From positions 381,047,908-381,111,907 of the forward strand of contig JASDDO010000018.1 of assembly GCA_030015575.1 (NCBI GenBank): a stretch of 64,000 bases of DNA, read 5' to 3'. The position numbers and the translations under genes are program-made. The notes under the pieces are model-generated. The model did not search any database. It was not told the DNA's origin and was given only the letters and a program-made list of their open reading frames with translations. The stretch comes from Agapanthus africanus. Its lineage: Eukaryota; Streptophyta; Magnoliopsida; Asparagales; Amaryllidaceae. Position 1 is the stretch's first letter. Every line of letters begins with the position of its first letter. Shown here piece after piece: positions 1-12,310 of the stretch.

Positions 1-737
1 TCCCGAAAGTCCACACATATGCGCATTGTCCCATTTTTCTTCATCACCGGGACGATATTGGTGATCCAGTCAGGATACTGAATCTCTTGGATGAAGCCAG
101 AGTCGATTAGTTTCTTGATCTCGGCGTTGATGCTCATCTCAAGCTCGAGCCGCATTCTTCTCGATGCTTGTTTGATTGGCTTAACGTCCGGGGATATTGC
201 CAGTTTATGCACAGTAACCTCTGGATCTAGTCCTGGCATCTCGGAATAGTTCCAGGCGAAACAATCCTTATGCTGCATAAGCACGTCTTTTAGTGTAGCT
301 ACATTTTCTTCAGACGGCAGCTCACTGACGAATGTCGGTCTCGAATCACTTGTCGTCCCCAAATCAATTTTCTTGAGATCATCTGCAGTAGTATGTATTC
401 CATCTTCCAGCTCTTTCGGCGCCGGTGGAAACTCCGAGATCACCTCGTCGTCATTGTTTTCAAAGCACCAGGAGAGGTCATCTATACTCTCGGGCTCTTC
501 TTTTGATAACGTTATCATATGACAAGTACGAGCTCGCTTCCAAGACGGATATTGATTCGGCTCTACTTTTGTGGATTTGGGTTCATGCTTCTGCGGTGGG
601 GTTACCCTCCAGCTGCTGGATAGAGCGAACCTGCCAAGCTGATATTGGTCTTCGACCCAGTTCTCTAAGGTGAAGCAGTCTTCGAGAGGATGCCCTATTG
701 CTCGGTGATAAGAGCAATAGTCTGGGTGAGAGATCTA
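1..737 (-). pseudogene. E1 pol: third zinc knuckle, linker and N-terminus of reverse transcriptase (partial)
   Basis: One frame stays open on the minus strand from about 737 to the window edge. It opens with a CX2HX4HX4C knuckle (CSYHRAIGHPLEDC). An acidic linker follows, then the block KDCFAWNYSEMPGLDPE, and then PDWITNIVPVMKKNG and ICVDFR at the edge. The last two are the conserved entry to Ty3/gypsy reverse transcriptase; the YxDD catalytic motif would lie further left. A stop codon just upstream (after HPEQVN) separates it from the preceding segment, so E1 is damaged here. The role would have been to copy element RNA into DNA in virus-like particles. Confidence 0.85.
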
Positions 738-1757
738 GTTAACTTGCTCGGGGTGTCTGGACTCTGGAAGTGTAATCATTTGATGTCTTATGGCGTGATC
801 AAGTATCTTCCATGTTTTGTTCTGAGGAAAAGAGTATGCTCGACTCATCTTCTTTATAAGAGACGACTCCGGATTGCTCGATTCCCGATCGTGTGGCTTC
901 TTGGTCCCGCTTTGTCGCTCTCGAACACTTTTCCCGCTCTTTGATTTATTTTTGCCTCTGCGTCGGGCCTTTTGTATGACGGGTTGATAAGGAAGAGCAT
1001 TGCCATTCTCCGCGGCTTGTTGAAAGAGGCGCTGTGTCGTTGCTTTTTCGTAAATGGCCATCTCGCGGTTATGGTCTTCTCAGATCTTTTGACCCGCTTC
1101 CCTTACTAGCCTGTCCATTCGTTCTTCAAATGACGGACTCGGCGCTTTGATGACCGGACCTTGTTTTGGTTCAGGATCAGCATCTTTTAACAGGGCGTCC
1201 TCTTCTTCATCGAAATCATATATGACGTAGCTACGATGGACTCGTTCCCGTTTCCTGGATTGGATATATACGAGCCCAACCGTTTCCATTCTCCCGTTGG
1301 GCAGCTTTCGTTGAGTCCCGGGGACGTCCCAAATCCTATTGTAGAATCGAGCTTGTCGAGTAGTTTGTCTGAAGGGTACCCCTTGACGCTTCAATAGCCT
1401 TTTCAAGCCTTCCGTGTAATATCTAGGCAGACAGATGGGGTGGAGTTTGTCGAGCGTAGAATCGGCGCCATGCCAAACTTCTTTCTCCACTTTAGTTTCC
1501 GTGGATCGATAAAAGAGGATCGCCTTTTCATCTCTTCGCCTGGGAGGGACGTAGAATATCTGCAGTTCTTGCACACTACAAGTTTCAAGTGTATCGAGAT
1601 CTTTGTAATGCTCTTGTGGAACCAAGGTAATTTGCAGATTCTGATTATCGCCAGCGAAGGCTTGTATTGATGGCCGAGCAGAAAATGTAGCGTTAACCTC
1701 GTCTTCTAAGTCGCTGCCGAATATCAACATGGGGGCGGACGGTCCCGGGTTGTTGCG
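738..1757 (-). pseudogene. E1 gag-pol: region between protease and third knuckle
   Basis: Two minus-strand frames (1730-1080 and 1061-735) continue the polyprotein and are separated by stops. The first is acidic near its start (MLIFGSDLEDEVN). It then carries the motifs VQELQIFYVPPRR, KVEKEVWHGAD and GLKRLLKRQGVPF, and ends with an acidic tail. The second is very basic (KARRRGKNKSKSGK) and leads to RAYSFPQNKTWKILDHAIR, a short block that precedes each zinc knuckle in this family. E2 carries the same region at 19892-20431 and 19469-19858. I do not recognise a named domain between the protease and the knuckle. Stops and small frameshifts show it is inactive. Confidence 0.7.
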
Positions 1758-2450
1758 CTAAGGCGGTCCTGAGTAAACTATCTCTTCTTCATCCTCGGTA
1801 TCACTCCCGAAGACTGGAATAGTGGTGATAGCTTTGTCCTTCGGCTTGTGACATCTCTCCGTGTCCTCGAAATCTGGTAAAAAGTATTTTGCGTCTTCGT
1901 ACTTTCGGACTTTGCTCACAGAAAATGGGTTCAACTCCTCTGTCACAGTGCACTCAAGACCATCCTTGAAGTATTTCAAACACTGATGTTGTGTCGAAGG
2001 GATGATGTTGTACTCGTGTAACCAGGGCCGGCCGAGCAAAGCATTGTAGCATGTCTTGGCGTCAATGACATGAAATTTAATATCCGTGACAAGTAGCCCA
2101 AAACGCAGCGTCAGTATTACAGACCCGAGAGTCTGTGATGACTGGGAGTCGAAACCAGAGATGGTGATTTTATCACGAGCGAGGTGTTGAACACTCATGC
2201 AGATTTCCTTCAACACTCGCACGTTGAGGAGATTGACGAAAGACTCATTGTCGACCAGGATTTTACCGATCTTGATGTCATGACAGTACCCGGAGACATA
2301 AAGGGGACGGTTGTGGTCGCACGTCCCAAGGAGGAGATCTTCATCGCCGAAGGTGATATCGGCTGTATACGCTTCTTCCAATTCGTCTTTCATCTTTTCT
2401 TCAGCGAGAAAAGCTTGGAATTGCTCTTGCTCTTGTAGCGCCTTGATCAA
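1758..2450 (-). pseudogene. E1 retropepsin-like aspartic protease
   Basis: A minus-strand frame of 230 codons. The active-site loop reads KILVDNESFVNLL (about 2220-2270), where active relatives usually have a D-[TSN]-G core. Here the Gly is replaced by Glu, so activity is doubtful. Downstream the block FHVIDAKTCYNALLGRPWLH is the characteristic second half of plant Ty3/gypsy proteases. The protease would cut the gag-pol polyprotein. The E2 copy (20555-21880) reads VDNRSS, also lacking the Gly. The frame is bounded by stops that are absent from the E2 copy or differ from it. Confidence 0.8.
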
Positions 2451-3619
2451 TGAATCTCTTGCTTCTTTTGATAGTTAAAGGGCATTGAGAATACCGAGCT
2501 GTGAGGGTAACATCCTTAAGTGCGCCAGAATGTTGTAGTCCACTTTACTTTTCTTTGGCGGGTCCTAGGCGGTCAGCTCTTTTATGACTTGGTCATCTAG
2601 GGCGATATCCTCAGAGACCTTTTCTTTTCCCTTATCTTTTTTGTTCGACCCACTGTTCGAGGGCCCAAGATTCTTTTCGGGCAGCGTACGGTTGCGCATC
2701 TGAATATTTTCACAGGCCTTCGGTTCTTCCTCTTTCCCCGAGGTGGATTCTTTGGAGAGAGGGCCAAGAGTCATCTCTTCGTCGAAGTCGCTCCCGAAGG
2801 TGAGAACCTGTGATTCGCCGGCGCTGACCGTGCGACAGTTGCCGGTCGTTCTTCTAAGCTCTTCGGTCGTATTCCTTCGCTCCCGACGAGTTTTGCGTTT
2901 CATCCACTTGAAATGTTGCCGGTGAGCGACATACCCTTGACACCATCTTTTAAAAGCGTCGCACTCTTCGGTGGGGTGCGAAATCTTTCGATGATATGAG
3001 CAGTAGTTAGGATGTGTCTCTGCTTCACCGAGGATGTTCCCTTCGGAGGGTGGTAGCTTCATCCCCATTGATATGGATTTAGCAAACCTTTTCCTCGTCT
3101 TGAACTTGTTTTTATTCGCGACGGATGTCCCTTGATTCGGCGGAAGTGTCTCGACTCTTTCATCCGGTCGCTGGCATTTTGCTTTTTCAAATATGGCCAT
3201 CTCACGCTCCCGATCGGCTTTACTTTTCAGATGAATTTCATTCAGGAAGGCGTCGATCATTTCGTCTGACGGCCATAGAAGTTCCGGCTCGGGACCTGCT
3301 CCCAGTCTCTCGGTGCAAAGGGCTTCTTCATCGTTTATTGATGAGTGAGAGATCACATGGCAACTTGCTACGTAATCCTCAGATTCATCCAACGAGTCCT
3401 CTTCATCATCTTCGTCCTCAAGGACGTGACCGAGGAACTCTTGGAGCGTGATTGGAGTCCGCGCCTTCTGGTTATACTCTTCCAGCGTGTCAATTTGTTT
3501 TTGCAGATCCATGCGCTTGTCGCCAGGCTTCACGGGCTTCTTGGATTTCTTTTTCTTCTTCGAAGATTTCGACGGCTGGGTGTGCGAGCTTTGGCTATCG
3601 CCACCAATCTTTAGAGTTG
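2451..3619 (-). pseudogene. E1 gag C-terminal half with second zinc knuckle
   Basis: The main frame runs 3533-2565 (322 codons) and continues upstream to the E2 insertion point. It holds a basic KKKKKSKK tract, an acidic stretch (LEDEDDEEDSLDESED), and a second CX2HX4HX4C knuckle (CSYHRKISHPTEEC, about 2950-3005) followed by FKRWCQGYVAHRQ. A second acidic and basic linker leads towards the protease. A stop lies at the ELTA/DPPKKS junction where E2 stays open. The other half of this gene is at 27447-30133, on the far side of E2. Confidence 0.8.
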
Positions 3620-3624
3620 GGCAC
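3620..3624. repeat. Left TSD of E2 (GGCAC)
   Basis: GGCAC here and at 27442-27446 flank E2. Joining the two flanks gives the same gag sequence that is uninterrupted in E2 at about 22050-22070. Confidence 0.9.
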
Positions 3625-4179
3625 TGTTACCCGCCGGAAGCCGGGAAGACTGAACGTCTTGCCTGAATCTGGGGGCAGATGCTAATTGGTGCTATCCGTC
3701 CACCTCTCCGAAGATGCCGAGTTGATTTATGGCACCATGTATCGAAGGTTTAAACGGATGCGTCCGATGTAGCAGACTTCGTCAGATTCCCCCTCGTTTG
3801 AGGGGTTTTTGATTGTGCGGACGCTCTTCCCTGCAAGCGCAAGCCCCTGCAGTTAATTACGCTACCACATCGCGGTAACAACTTTCTCCTTCTCCATATG
3901 GTCACTTCGTGTCGTGGGTGTTTGTTTTGTGTTCGGTTTCCCGTGGATTGTATACGGAGACTAAGTTATGTTGTCGCCCGTAGGACGTGCATTAGTCCAA
4001 ATCCGTATCTTTCTTAGATTTGGTTTTAGGGGTTTGTGTTTAAGGATACGTTAGCCTTATTTGAGGCTAAGATCAACTTAAACGTTCGTTAAGGACACGT
4101 TAGTCTAATTTTAGACTAAGATCAACTTAACGGGATCGTTTAGATCCGACAAGAGAGCAATTGGGCTCTATTGTTTAGT

Positions 4180-4500
4180 TTAGTGACATTGCGGTCGATA
4201 ATTAGTTTAAGAACATTGCGGTCCAATGTTAGTTTTAAGACATTGCGGTCAAGGTTAAGGACATCATAGTCCGTGAGTTTAAGGACCTCACAGTCCGGTA
4301 TTAGTTTTAAGATATCACGGTCGAGGTTAAGGACGTCATAGTCCGTGAGCTTAAGGACCTCACAGTCCGATATTAGTTTTAAGACATCACGGTCAAGGTT
4401 AAGGACATCATAGTCCGGTATTAGCTTTAAGACATCACGGTCGAGGTTAAGGACGTCATAGTCCATGAGTTTAAGGACCCCACAGTCCGTAGCAGTGTGT
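4180..4500. repeat. GGAC...GTCC minisatellite in E2 3' LTR
   Basis: Tandem ~24 bp units of the type TTTAAGGACATCATAGTCC, grouped three at a time into a ~72 bp higher-order repeat. Most units are inverted repeats (GGAC-6-GTCC). The array reads as an open minus-strand frame rich in DVLNLDRDVLKL, which I take as a by-product of unit lengths divisible by three. The same array occurs at 25410-25725, 30840-31400, 35400-35660 (inverted), 45475-45860 and 50240-50570. Confidence 0.9.
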
Positions 4501-5189
4501 GGTTGTTGGGACCCGTTACCTCTCTGACGACGTTGAGGAATTACAACGACAGATATCAGAGGAGTAAAGAGATGTACCGTCAAACCGGGTGTAAATTGAT
4601 TGGAAGAGCAGTTGTGCTCAGTTCAATTTATATTGAGGACTTATGGCCAAAATTGGGCTAAGTCCAGTTAAAAATGTTTAACATTTTATTCATGCTTGAC
4701 CTGTTAGGCCTTTATTTGGGCTCTGCCCTTTTAATAATGCATAGCATTGGGCTCTGTAATTAAATGCATAGCATTGGGCTCTGTAATTAAATGCATAGCA
4801 TTTATCAGGAGCAAAATAGTGGTCTGATAGTGCGCCACGTGGCTTGTCAGGCACTTTGCGCCAATCAAAGAGCGCAATGCGCTAGCGCATGTGAAGGTGA
4901 CACGTGTCACGCTCTGCGCTAAGCGCAAGTCTGTTAGCGCACTGCGCTTTCTGAGTGTGCTGCTCCAGTGCGCTGCGCCAGTGAATGACACGTGGCGTGC
5001 TCTGGCGCTATGCGCCAGTCCAAGAGCGCAATGCGCTATATTTAGAAGCGCAAAACGCAAACCGTTCTGTGGTTGACACATGGCGCGTTTTGGCGCAGTG
5101 CGCCAGTCCAATAAGCGCGAAGGCGCAATTCAAAAGTGCAAGGCACTGTCCAATAGCGCAGAGCGCATTTTTGATCAAATTAAGATCAA

Positions 5190-5790
5190 AGAACAAGTTT
5201 TTTATTCTTCAAAAGAGGCATTGCCTCAAGATCCAAGAACCAAAGTTCTTGTTCTCATCAAAAGGCTCTGCCTTTATAGATCAAATGATCTGTGAATGAA
5301 GTAAATTACTTCTTTTTAATCTTTTTTCATTAGATCTTTTTGATCTTTTTTCTTTTTTATTGAAGATCTTGATCTTGTTCTTAGATCTTTTGATCTTTTT
5401 AGAAGATGGTTCTTCTTTTTAATGAGATGATTTTATCGCTGTTCTTCCAAGAATTTAATTCTTTACCTTTAAAGATGAAGAAAATGATCATCTTTCTTCA
5501 AAGGCATGCATTTTCTTTTTTCCTCTTTGAGATTTTTCTCAAAGTTTACAGAGGGTTCTCTCTATATGAGACTTGAAGTATTGGGGCATTTATATAGGGC
5601 CAATTGATTTGTTAAGTTAGTTACAGAGATTTTTCTCTGATTGATCTGGAGATATTTCCCCACCGTTGGATTTTTGATCCTAAGGCCTCTGTTTTATAGA
5701 AGATAATCTTCTTATTTTAATAAAATTGGAAAGATCTTTTTAGAACAGAATTTTAATTCTAATTAATTAATAATTTATTATTTAAATTCC
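5190..5790. other. Serial short palindromes in E2 LTR leader
   Basis: Consecutive perfect or near-perfect stems with 2-6 nt loops, for example GAGGCAttGCCTC, AAGAACcaaaGTTCTT, AAGGCtctGCCTT, AGATCaaatGATCT, GAAGTAaatTACTTC and AAGAATTtAATTCTT, follow one another with little spacer. Most of the tract is downstream of the LTR TATA box in coding orientation, so it would be transcribed. The partner LTR has the same tract at about 26400-26990. Confidence 0.8.
5589..5596 (-). promoter_or_regulatory. TATA box of E2 3' LTR
   Basis: TATATAAA on the minus strand, about 0.9 kb from the LTR start once the copia insertion is removed; the partner LTR has TATATAAA at 26817-26824. Confidence 0.55.
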
Positions 5791-5896
5791 AGTGCTGGCG
5801 TAATTGGCGCGCAATTGGTGCTAGCGCGCCTGTATTTGACACGTGGCGCGCAGCGCAGGGCGCAGCGCAACTGCACTAGCGCGCCTGTGTTTGACA

Positions 5897-5901
5897 CGTA
5901 G
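5897..5901. repeat. Left TSD of copia element (CGTAG)
   Basis: CGTAG here and at 15843-15847 flank the copia element exactly. Confidence 0.9.
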
Positions 5902-8010
5902 TGTAAGTCCACGGCGGCGCCCCGGCCGTCGATCCGACGCCGGAAACGCGGAAACAAAAAACTTTGCAAACTAGCAAGCCGGCACCACCGCGCACTTTTA
6001 ACCCGGATCGGGCCATTAACCTAGCTACTAGCAAAATACAAGATGGGTAGAGAAGTATACCAAGCGATCCGTGTCCTTCGGTCTTCGTCTCCACTCCGAT
6101 CTCCTCGCGGAATCTCCGGTCGTCTTCTTCTTGTCGGAAAGGGCACCACGTAGCCGGATACTTTTACGGGCTCCCACCTCTGGACCGAGGCAACTCGGGC
6201 GCGAAGTTGGCTAGCCGACGCGTCCAAGATTTGCTGTAGGCTAGTGTAGAATTGCTTTGTCTCTTGCGGGTAGTAGTTGCCATGTATGGAGGAAGATGAT
6301 GAACAAAAGAGATGAACTTTGGTGTATCAAGAATGAGATGATAATTTCCCCTTTGTCACCAAAAATGAATCACTCTCTCAACTCACTCATGAAGTGGCCG
6401 GCCATTTCTTGGAATGGTGGAGGAGAGAAAAACCAATATTATCAAGTGGAGGGAAAAAGGAATGAAAAAAGGAAAAGAAAACTCACATCAATTTCTTCTC
6501 TCAATCTTTCCACAAACCATCACCATAAATGCAAGGAATGGACTAGAAAAGAATCTCATGATGAATAAACAATCATGAAGCCACACATGTGCAAGAAACC
6601 CCTCCATAAAAAGTAATTTGCACAATTGCAAATTACCCACTCCAACGATAAAGTCCGGCGGTGAAGGAACAAAGGAAAACCGGCCGGAAGGGAATGCAAA
6701 CTGGCAACTTCAGAAAACTGATCCCGTAATAAATTACAGGAAAACCCCACTACTGCATATACATGCCCGCATTTGTATTCCCACTGAACACAAATGCAAA
6801 GAGACAAAATCTACACTATCAAATACTAGGATCCGGTTTAAGCCAAAGCCGGCTAGTAAAAACCGTTCGATCACGATCCGTGCAATACCGCACGTATCTG
6901 ATCGAACCGTGCCATATCTCCATACGGCCTCTACAACGTTTCGCCCGAAACCTGAGTAACTGAGTGTGGTGGACTCTAAAGACTCGTCAATACTATGGCT
7001 GTGGATTTAACCACTAGCACGTAAGAGGTATTAGCCATACGTGACGGGCCACCAGCTATTGACAAAAAGGGACGTCGACGAGCGAACTCATCCTGACACC
7101 CTACTGAGCCTTTCAGTGACAATATCCATACAGTCCGGTCCATTCGTCTATGAGCATCGCATGGCGGGCCTAGGGGGTTGGTAAAAGTCAAACCCCCAAT
7201 AGCGGTACAAGTCGTGTCGGAGTGTAGCCCAGAACACTCTGACATACTACTGGAATACCTACCAGTAAATCTCCTGCCTTGGCCAAGGACTTTTCATGTA
7301 CTGGCTCTCCTAGACACAGCGCGACCTCACCCCCAATACCGGGAGAGACGAACCCCTGCAGATCCGCTCACTGCCTCCATGTGGCTCGGGACTGTACCCA
7401 ACTAAAACCTGTTTGCACGACTCCTTTGAGCCGTGGTAGGGTAGTAATCAAAGCACAGTGGGAACTCACACGAGACAAATGACGATCTCAGGTCGATGAA
7501 CTAACCTGTACACATGTCACCAGGGAACTGCTATCTGACGTCAGGTATAATACCAACTAGTAGGTTTCCGGCGAGTCCTGTCCGATGTACTCATAACCTA
7601 ATGAGCACCTGTATACATCTTAGGTGAACCAACTGACACCAGTGGCTTATGAGACCGGCCACCGCCCCTCGTCGGGGTCTCGACTGTATACACTAGTCTA
7701 CTCTGGAGTATCGATGCCCTGTCTCGAAACTCCCACGACTAGGGACCTTTTAAGGATGTGCTTATAGACTCCAGCTCTCACGTATATGATCGCCCTCATA
7801 CTGCTGGTAGTCAAGTAAGAATCCTAGGGGCTCTATCAACGTGTAATAGCGACTCGTAAGGTCACCTAAAGCAGTACACGATGATAAAGATAAACCAGAT
7901 ACATACTATCATCTCGAGTAAGACTGTCCTACCGGTATAGGTCCTCCCTCAATCATTGCAATCACGTGCCTGTGATCCAATAATTGACTCTGAGGGCACT
8001 ATATCCAACA
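5902..8010 (-). repeat. Copia 3' LTR
   Basis: Starts TGTAAGTCC and ends ATCCAACA on the plus strand. It pairs with 13733-15842. Short frames inside it are mirrored in the partner LTR and are not genes. Confidence 0.92.
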
Positions 8011-8022
8011 ATCTCCCACTTG
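8011..8022 (-). other. Copia polypurine tract
   Basis: CAAGTGGGAGAT on the minus strand directly abuts the 3' LTR start TGTTGGATATAG, the usual priming site for plus-strand DNA synthesis. Confidence 0.85.
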
Positions 8023-10604
8023 CACTCAAGGCTAATTATTGCGATGTCGCATACTCACAGCCCGTGTGATACCGAACACCCAACTCCTCTACTAGTCAGT
8101 CTCACAAAACTTGTTTCCGAAACTATTGCATTCGAGGAATAGCCTCAGTGAGTGGATCCGCTGTGATGTTTCTTTCTATGTCTCTCTATATCCCATGTTC
8201 GCGGAGAAAGCCATCTCCCGAAATGAGCAATACCTGTCTTAGAATGTCTGGATGTCTGATGGGACCTAGCTCATAAATGAACTCCAAATCCAAACTTCTT
8301 AGACTGTATCGTCAACTGAACTTAATCAGTATCCTGCGCCGTCCTTCCCTCAGTATCCACCTGGACCACCTGTCCAAAATACTGCCCCTCGTCAGAGGGA
8401 AAACTAAAACTCTGACGGCCACTCTGCCGTCCAGGTCACCTTGGAAGCCTGGAATGATAACCGTCTCCTAAATGAGGCTGCCGTTATCATTTCCCTAGAA
8501 CATCCACTTATGTTCTAAAACTGCTTCCGATTGTTTCTCCAGGATTGGATTAATATCAACTTATTGAATCTACCGCAAGAACAACATCTGGTGTGGCACT
8601 TGACATCTCATGATTGACTCAATTGCCTAAGCAAGTGATCTGCCAATCATACACATCCCTCTCTACTTTAGTCTGTAAGACACCTTTAGAGAGGGTGACT
8701 CCATCACCTGTAGGTATACTACCATGCCAGGAGTCGTCCATTCTAAATACTCATAGAATGCTGTCTAAGTACCCAGATTGAGAAACCATCCAAATCTAGA
8801 TCTAAAACCATAGATCCAGTGACCAGAATGTCTGATATAATATCCAAGTCCTGTGTGGAGAAACCACTGTATGACGACCAAAGTTTAACCGATCGTAGTA
8901 TAGGAATTTCACTTCCTACTCTGTGTATGTCATCAAATACCAGGACATCACACCCTACTACCTTCTTAACAGATCCATCCCCTATTCTGATGAAGTTAAA
9001 CCTATGACTGTCACATCAGAAATAGATGATCTATCTCCGCTATATCTGCTTTAGTCTATAAATAGACATAAGCCAACTGTCCACCAATGCTTCCGCTGCT
9101 CCCACTGACTACAACAACCCTCTGGCAGAGTCATATACACGTGCACTTCTAAAGCTAGTTTAGAACGACGCTATACTCATCCTCCTGCCGGGTCTCACAG
9201 TCTGGAACAACAGCAATGGCAAGTCTGGGTAAACAAGAACCTCCCTGTCACCGTCCTTGAGGCTACCGGAGTACCTCTCGAGCGCCTGAGGTTACCCACC
9301 ATATCTGCGGAGTGGCCAATGGAATGTCAAACCATATTGAATCTTTAGGTTCTTTATCAAATCTTCAGTAATCGTTTGCGGTTCTGGAATCACTTCCAGT
9401 TCTACCATACTCTCACTACTGTTTTCTGAAAAAATCCATTTTTATTAAAACTGTGGCGAGCCAAGAACAATATCACTATTGATCTTCCAGATGGTAGAAA
9501 GTCAACCCTCGTCATAGTCCGGGTCAACCCACAAACAGCCATTACAGAAACGTGCCTTGAGTTATCCAGAGTCTGGTTTTAAGCATAAGCTGGACAACTC
9601 CCCGTATCTTAACAATGTCAAGATATGAACTGTTCTATATCCAATACAGGAACAGAGACACTGATTTAATTGAACCAGATTCAAATCATGCAGCTGTCTC
9701 CAGTGAATGTCAACTGAATGGAGAGAGGCCGATCAGCGTTACTCAACTTAGGAATACTTCCAATTATGAGTAACCTGGAAGAGAAGCCAGTTCTCTTAAT
9801 CATTACTATCAACTGAATACCATTCACAAGTATCTACATTTTCGATCACCTTGAAGAATCCCGATACTTGCAATACCTGGTTCTCTACTTTAATCTTATA
9901 CTTATAACTTCTCAAAACTCAGACCCTGTGTTTCTACGAAACACTTGTCTAAACTAGAGAAGTCATAAGTAAACCGAATATAGTACGAGGACCAACCCCT
10001 CTGTCCTAATGGACACTGGACAATATACAATACTCTGTATAAGTCTCCTGAGTCTAGTAACTCATTCACTGTGTGTCGTAGGTTGAAAACTGTACTTATG
10101 GTTAAGAAGAATTACACCGTTGTTCAATGCTCCTTACCTAACCATCCACTGATATAGGTAAATGTCATAAACATAATTTCAAAAAGGTATATCTCACTCT
10201 ATAAAAATAGACGTACAGATATATCAATTTGAAATTGGTGCATAACAGCGGATATTCAAAACCAAATATTTGCCGTCCGGCAAACAACCCAGGTGACTTC
10301 CTCAAATATCATCAATTACAACGAATTCCGATATAATGAGGATGATCACCTAATTCCCAATAACTTACTCCCACTCATCATCTGTAAAACCATACAGATG
10401 TGAAAATCATACCTGGTAAATACATACCCTGGAGCAAGTGTCTAATTGGGAAATCAGTTTTCTTTTAACAGTACACAGTGAAACTGAAACATTAAAATGT
10501 TTCGATGGGGTATCCCGGTATTCCTAGTAATGCCTCTTCCATTATCCTGATTCACAACTGTAACCATATAATTCTTTGCCACCTCTCCAAATCCCTTTAT
10601 ATGT

Positions 10605-11345
10605 CTTTAGTCATTACCTTCTGTACACCCTTTTAGGCCAAATGGTTTTCTTCCTTCCCTACCGTTCGGCACCAGCCTATGGTTTGGAAGAAGACTATCC
10701 AATAAGCATAATGGGTGTACTGTCCTAATCCTAGGAGCACTCGCGATGCGAGAGAAGGTGAAGATAAAAGACAACCGAATAAACCTTATTCCTATTTCTC
10801 CTGAACCAGGATCCATCCCCGAACTGGAACAAGTTCCTTTCGAGTTCGTATATAACCATACGATGGATTATCCAATAAACTTGGGATCTTCGTAGTGATA
10901 TAGAGTGTCCTGGAGAAATGCAAAGGTGATTTAGGATTGGCGAAGAAATACTTGGTTTGGTCGTGAATAGCAGTCGTAATTTACTTTGCCCTCTTACTAA
11001 TCCCTTTATTTGTCTTAACTTAATACCTTCTGTACACCGTTTAGGCTAATTGGTTTTCCTCATTCTCTACCGGTCGGCACCTGCCTATGGTTTGGAAGAA
11101 GACTATCCAATTTGCATAATAGGTGTACTATCTCCTAAACCAAGGAGTACTCACAACCTGAGAGAAGGTAAAAGGAAAAGACAACTGAATAGTCCTATTC
11201 GTTTTCTCCAGAACCGGAAACCATCCTCGAATTCCTTAGAGTCCGTATATAACCATATGATGGTTTTGTCCAATGAAAGTGGACGTTCGTAGTAATACGG
11301 GGTGTCCTGGAGAAAAGGGTAAAAGTAGGAGTGGCAATGAGGTCT
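10605..11345. repeat. Direct duplication of ~330 bp in copia internal region
   Basis: 10605-10930 and 11015-11345 share most of their sequence, including CCTATGGTTTGGAAGAAGAC and a GTGTCCTGGAGAAA end. The offset is about 415 bp. The copies have diverged visibly, so the duplication predates the present insertion. Confidence 0.8.
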
Positions 11346-11741
11346 GCAACTCTGACAATCCAAAAGCCAGTGTTAAGAAGGTTCGGTCAACTTGGTCACT
11401 GAGTCATAGTCTAGGGTCGGGTCAATGGTCGCTGCCAAAGAGAGAGAGAAAAGAAACACTCAGCGTGCACTCTAACCTAGATCAGAATGGTTATCACTTT
11501 ATCTAATCTGGAAACCTCCCACTGTAACGTCAAATTCTTCCCCAAACCTGAAAGAAGAATTAGCCGGGATCACCCGAGGAGTAAACCAACTCATCAGTGG
11601 GAATCGGGATCCAACTATCATCGCATGATAACGTGACGGAATCCGCTCATGCTATCATACTCCAGAAGGTATGCGCATATCTGGCAAGTTTCAGTTTCTT
11701 TTGAAACTCCCGATGTGGATTTTTGCCCCATGCTCTTATGA

Positions 11742-11937
11742 CCTTGACTTTGGCCAACATATCATAAGTCACATGTCAAGTTCTACCCGTCATTCTCCAG
11801 GTTAATTTGAACTCACCCGTACAAGCCCTTGACTTTGGCCAACAAGGATATACGACTGTCCCAAACCAACGCATCTATCTATGTTGCATATGAATACCCA
11901 ACAGCTACCAAATACTGTGCCTTGACTTTGGCCAACA
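11742..11937. repeat. Three spaced copies of an 18 bp word in copia
   Basis: CCTTGACTTTGGCCAACA occurs at 11742, 11827 and 11920 with unrelated spacers of about 70 bp. Nothing identifies its role. Confidence 0.8.
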
Positions 11938-12074
11938 TACACAGCTTGAATACTATTGACTATCCATATGAAACGACGGAGGGCTACGAATGGTTTCTGG
12001 CGAAAACCTTTAACGTAATGAACTTGATATCGTTGAAGGAACTGATAGCTTTATAAAAATATAGTAACGAAAAC

Positions 12075-12310
12075 CTTTGCTAAAGAGATCACTCCCGATG
12101 AAGGGATCTCGGCTCTTTCCCCGTAGGATGGGGTGCAGGATATTCCAACTGAATACCACGATGCAAAGAAAAAGTAATCGGCTATAGTGAAGTTATTGCC
12201 CTGATGCAAACTTTTGTCTAAGGGGTCACTCCCGGTGAAGGGATCCCGGCCCTTGCCTCGTCGACTGAGGAGCAGGATATTCCAACTGAATACCACTGTG
12301 CAAAACAAAA
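12075..12310. repeat. Tandem duplication near copia leader
   Basis: Two diverged copies of a ~100 bp block share GATATTCCAACTGAATACCA. A second pair of ~130 bp blocks at about 12735-12993 shares CACCCCTCC...CAATCCTA ends. Confidence 0.7.

Noticed and set aside
4140-4583. 147-codon minus-strand frame of repeated DVLNLDRDVLKL motifs (also at 25371-25697 and 30806-31372)
   Set aside because: It lies entirely in the LTR minisatellite; the frame is open because unit lengths are divisible by three. No start context or homologue.
6257-6568. 103-codon plus-strand frame, duplicated at 14088-14399
   Set aside because: Both lie in copia LTRs, antisense to the element, with no domain; duplication reflects the LTR pair.
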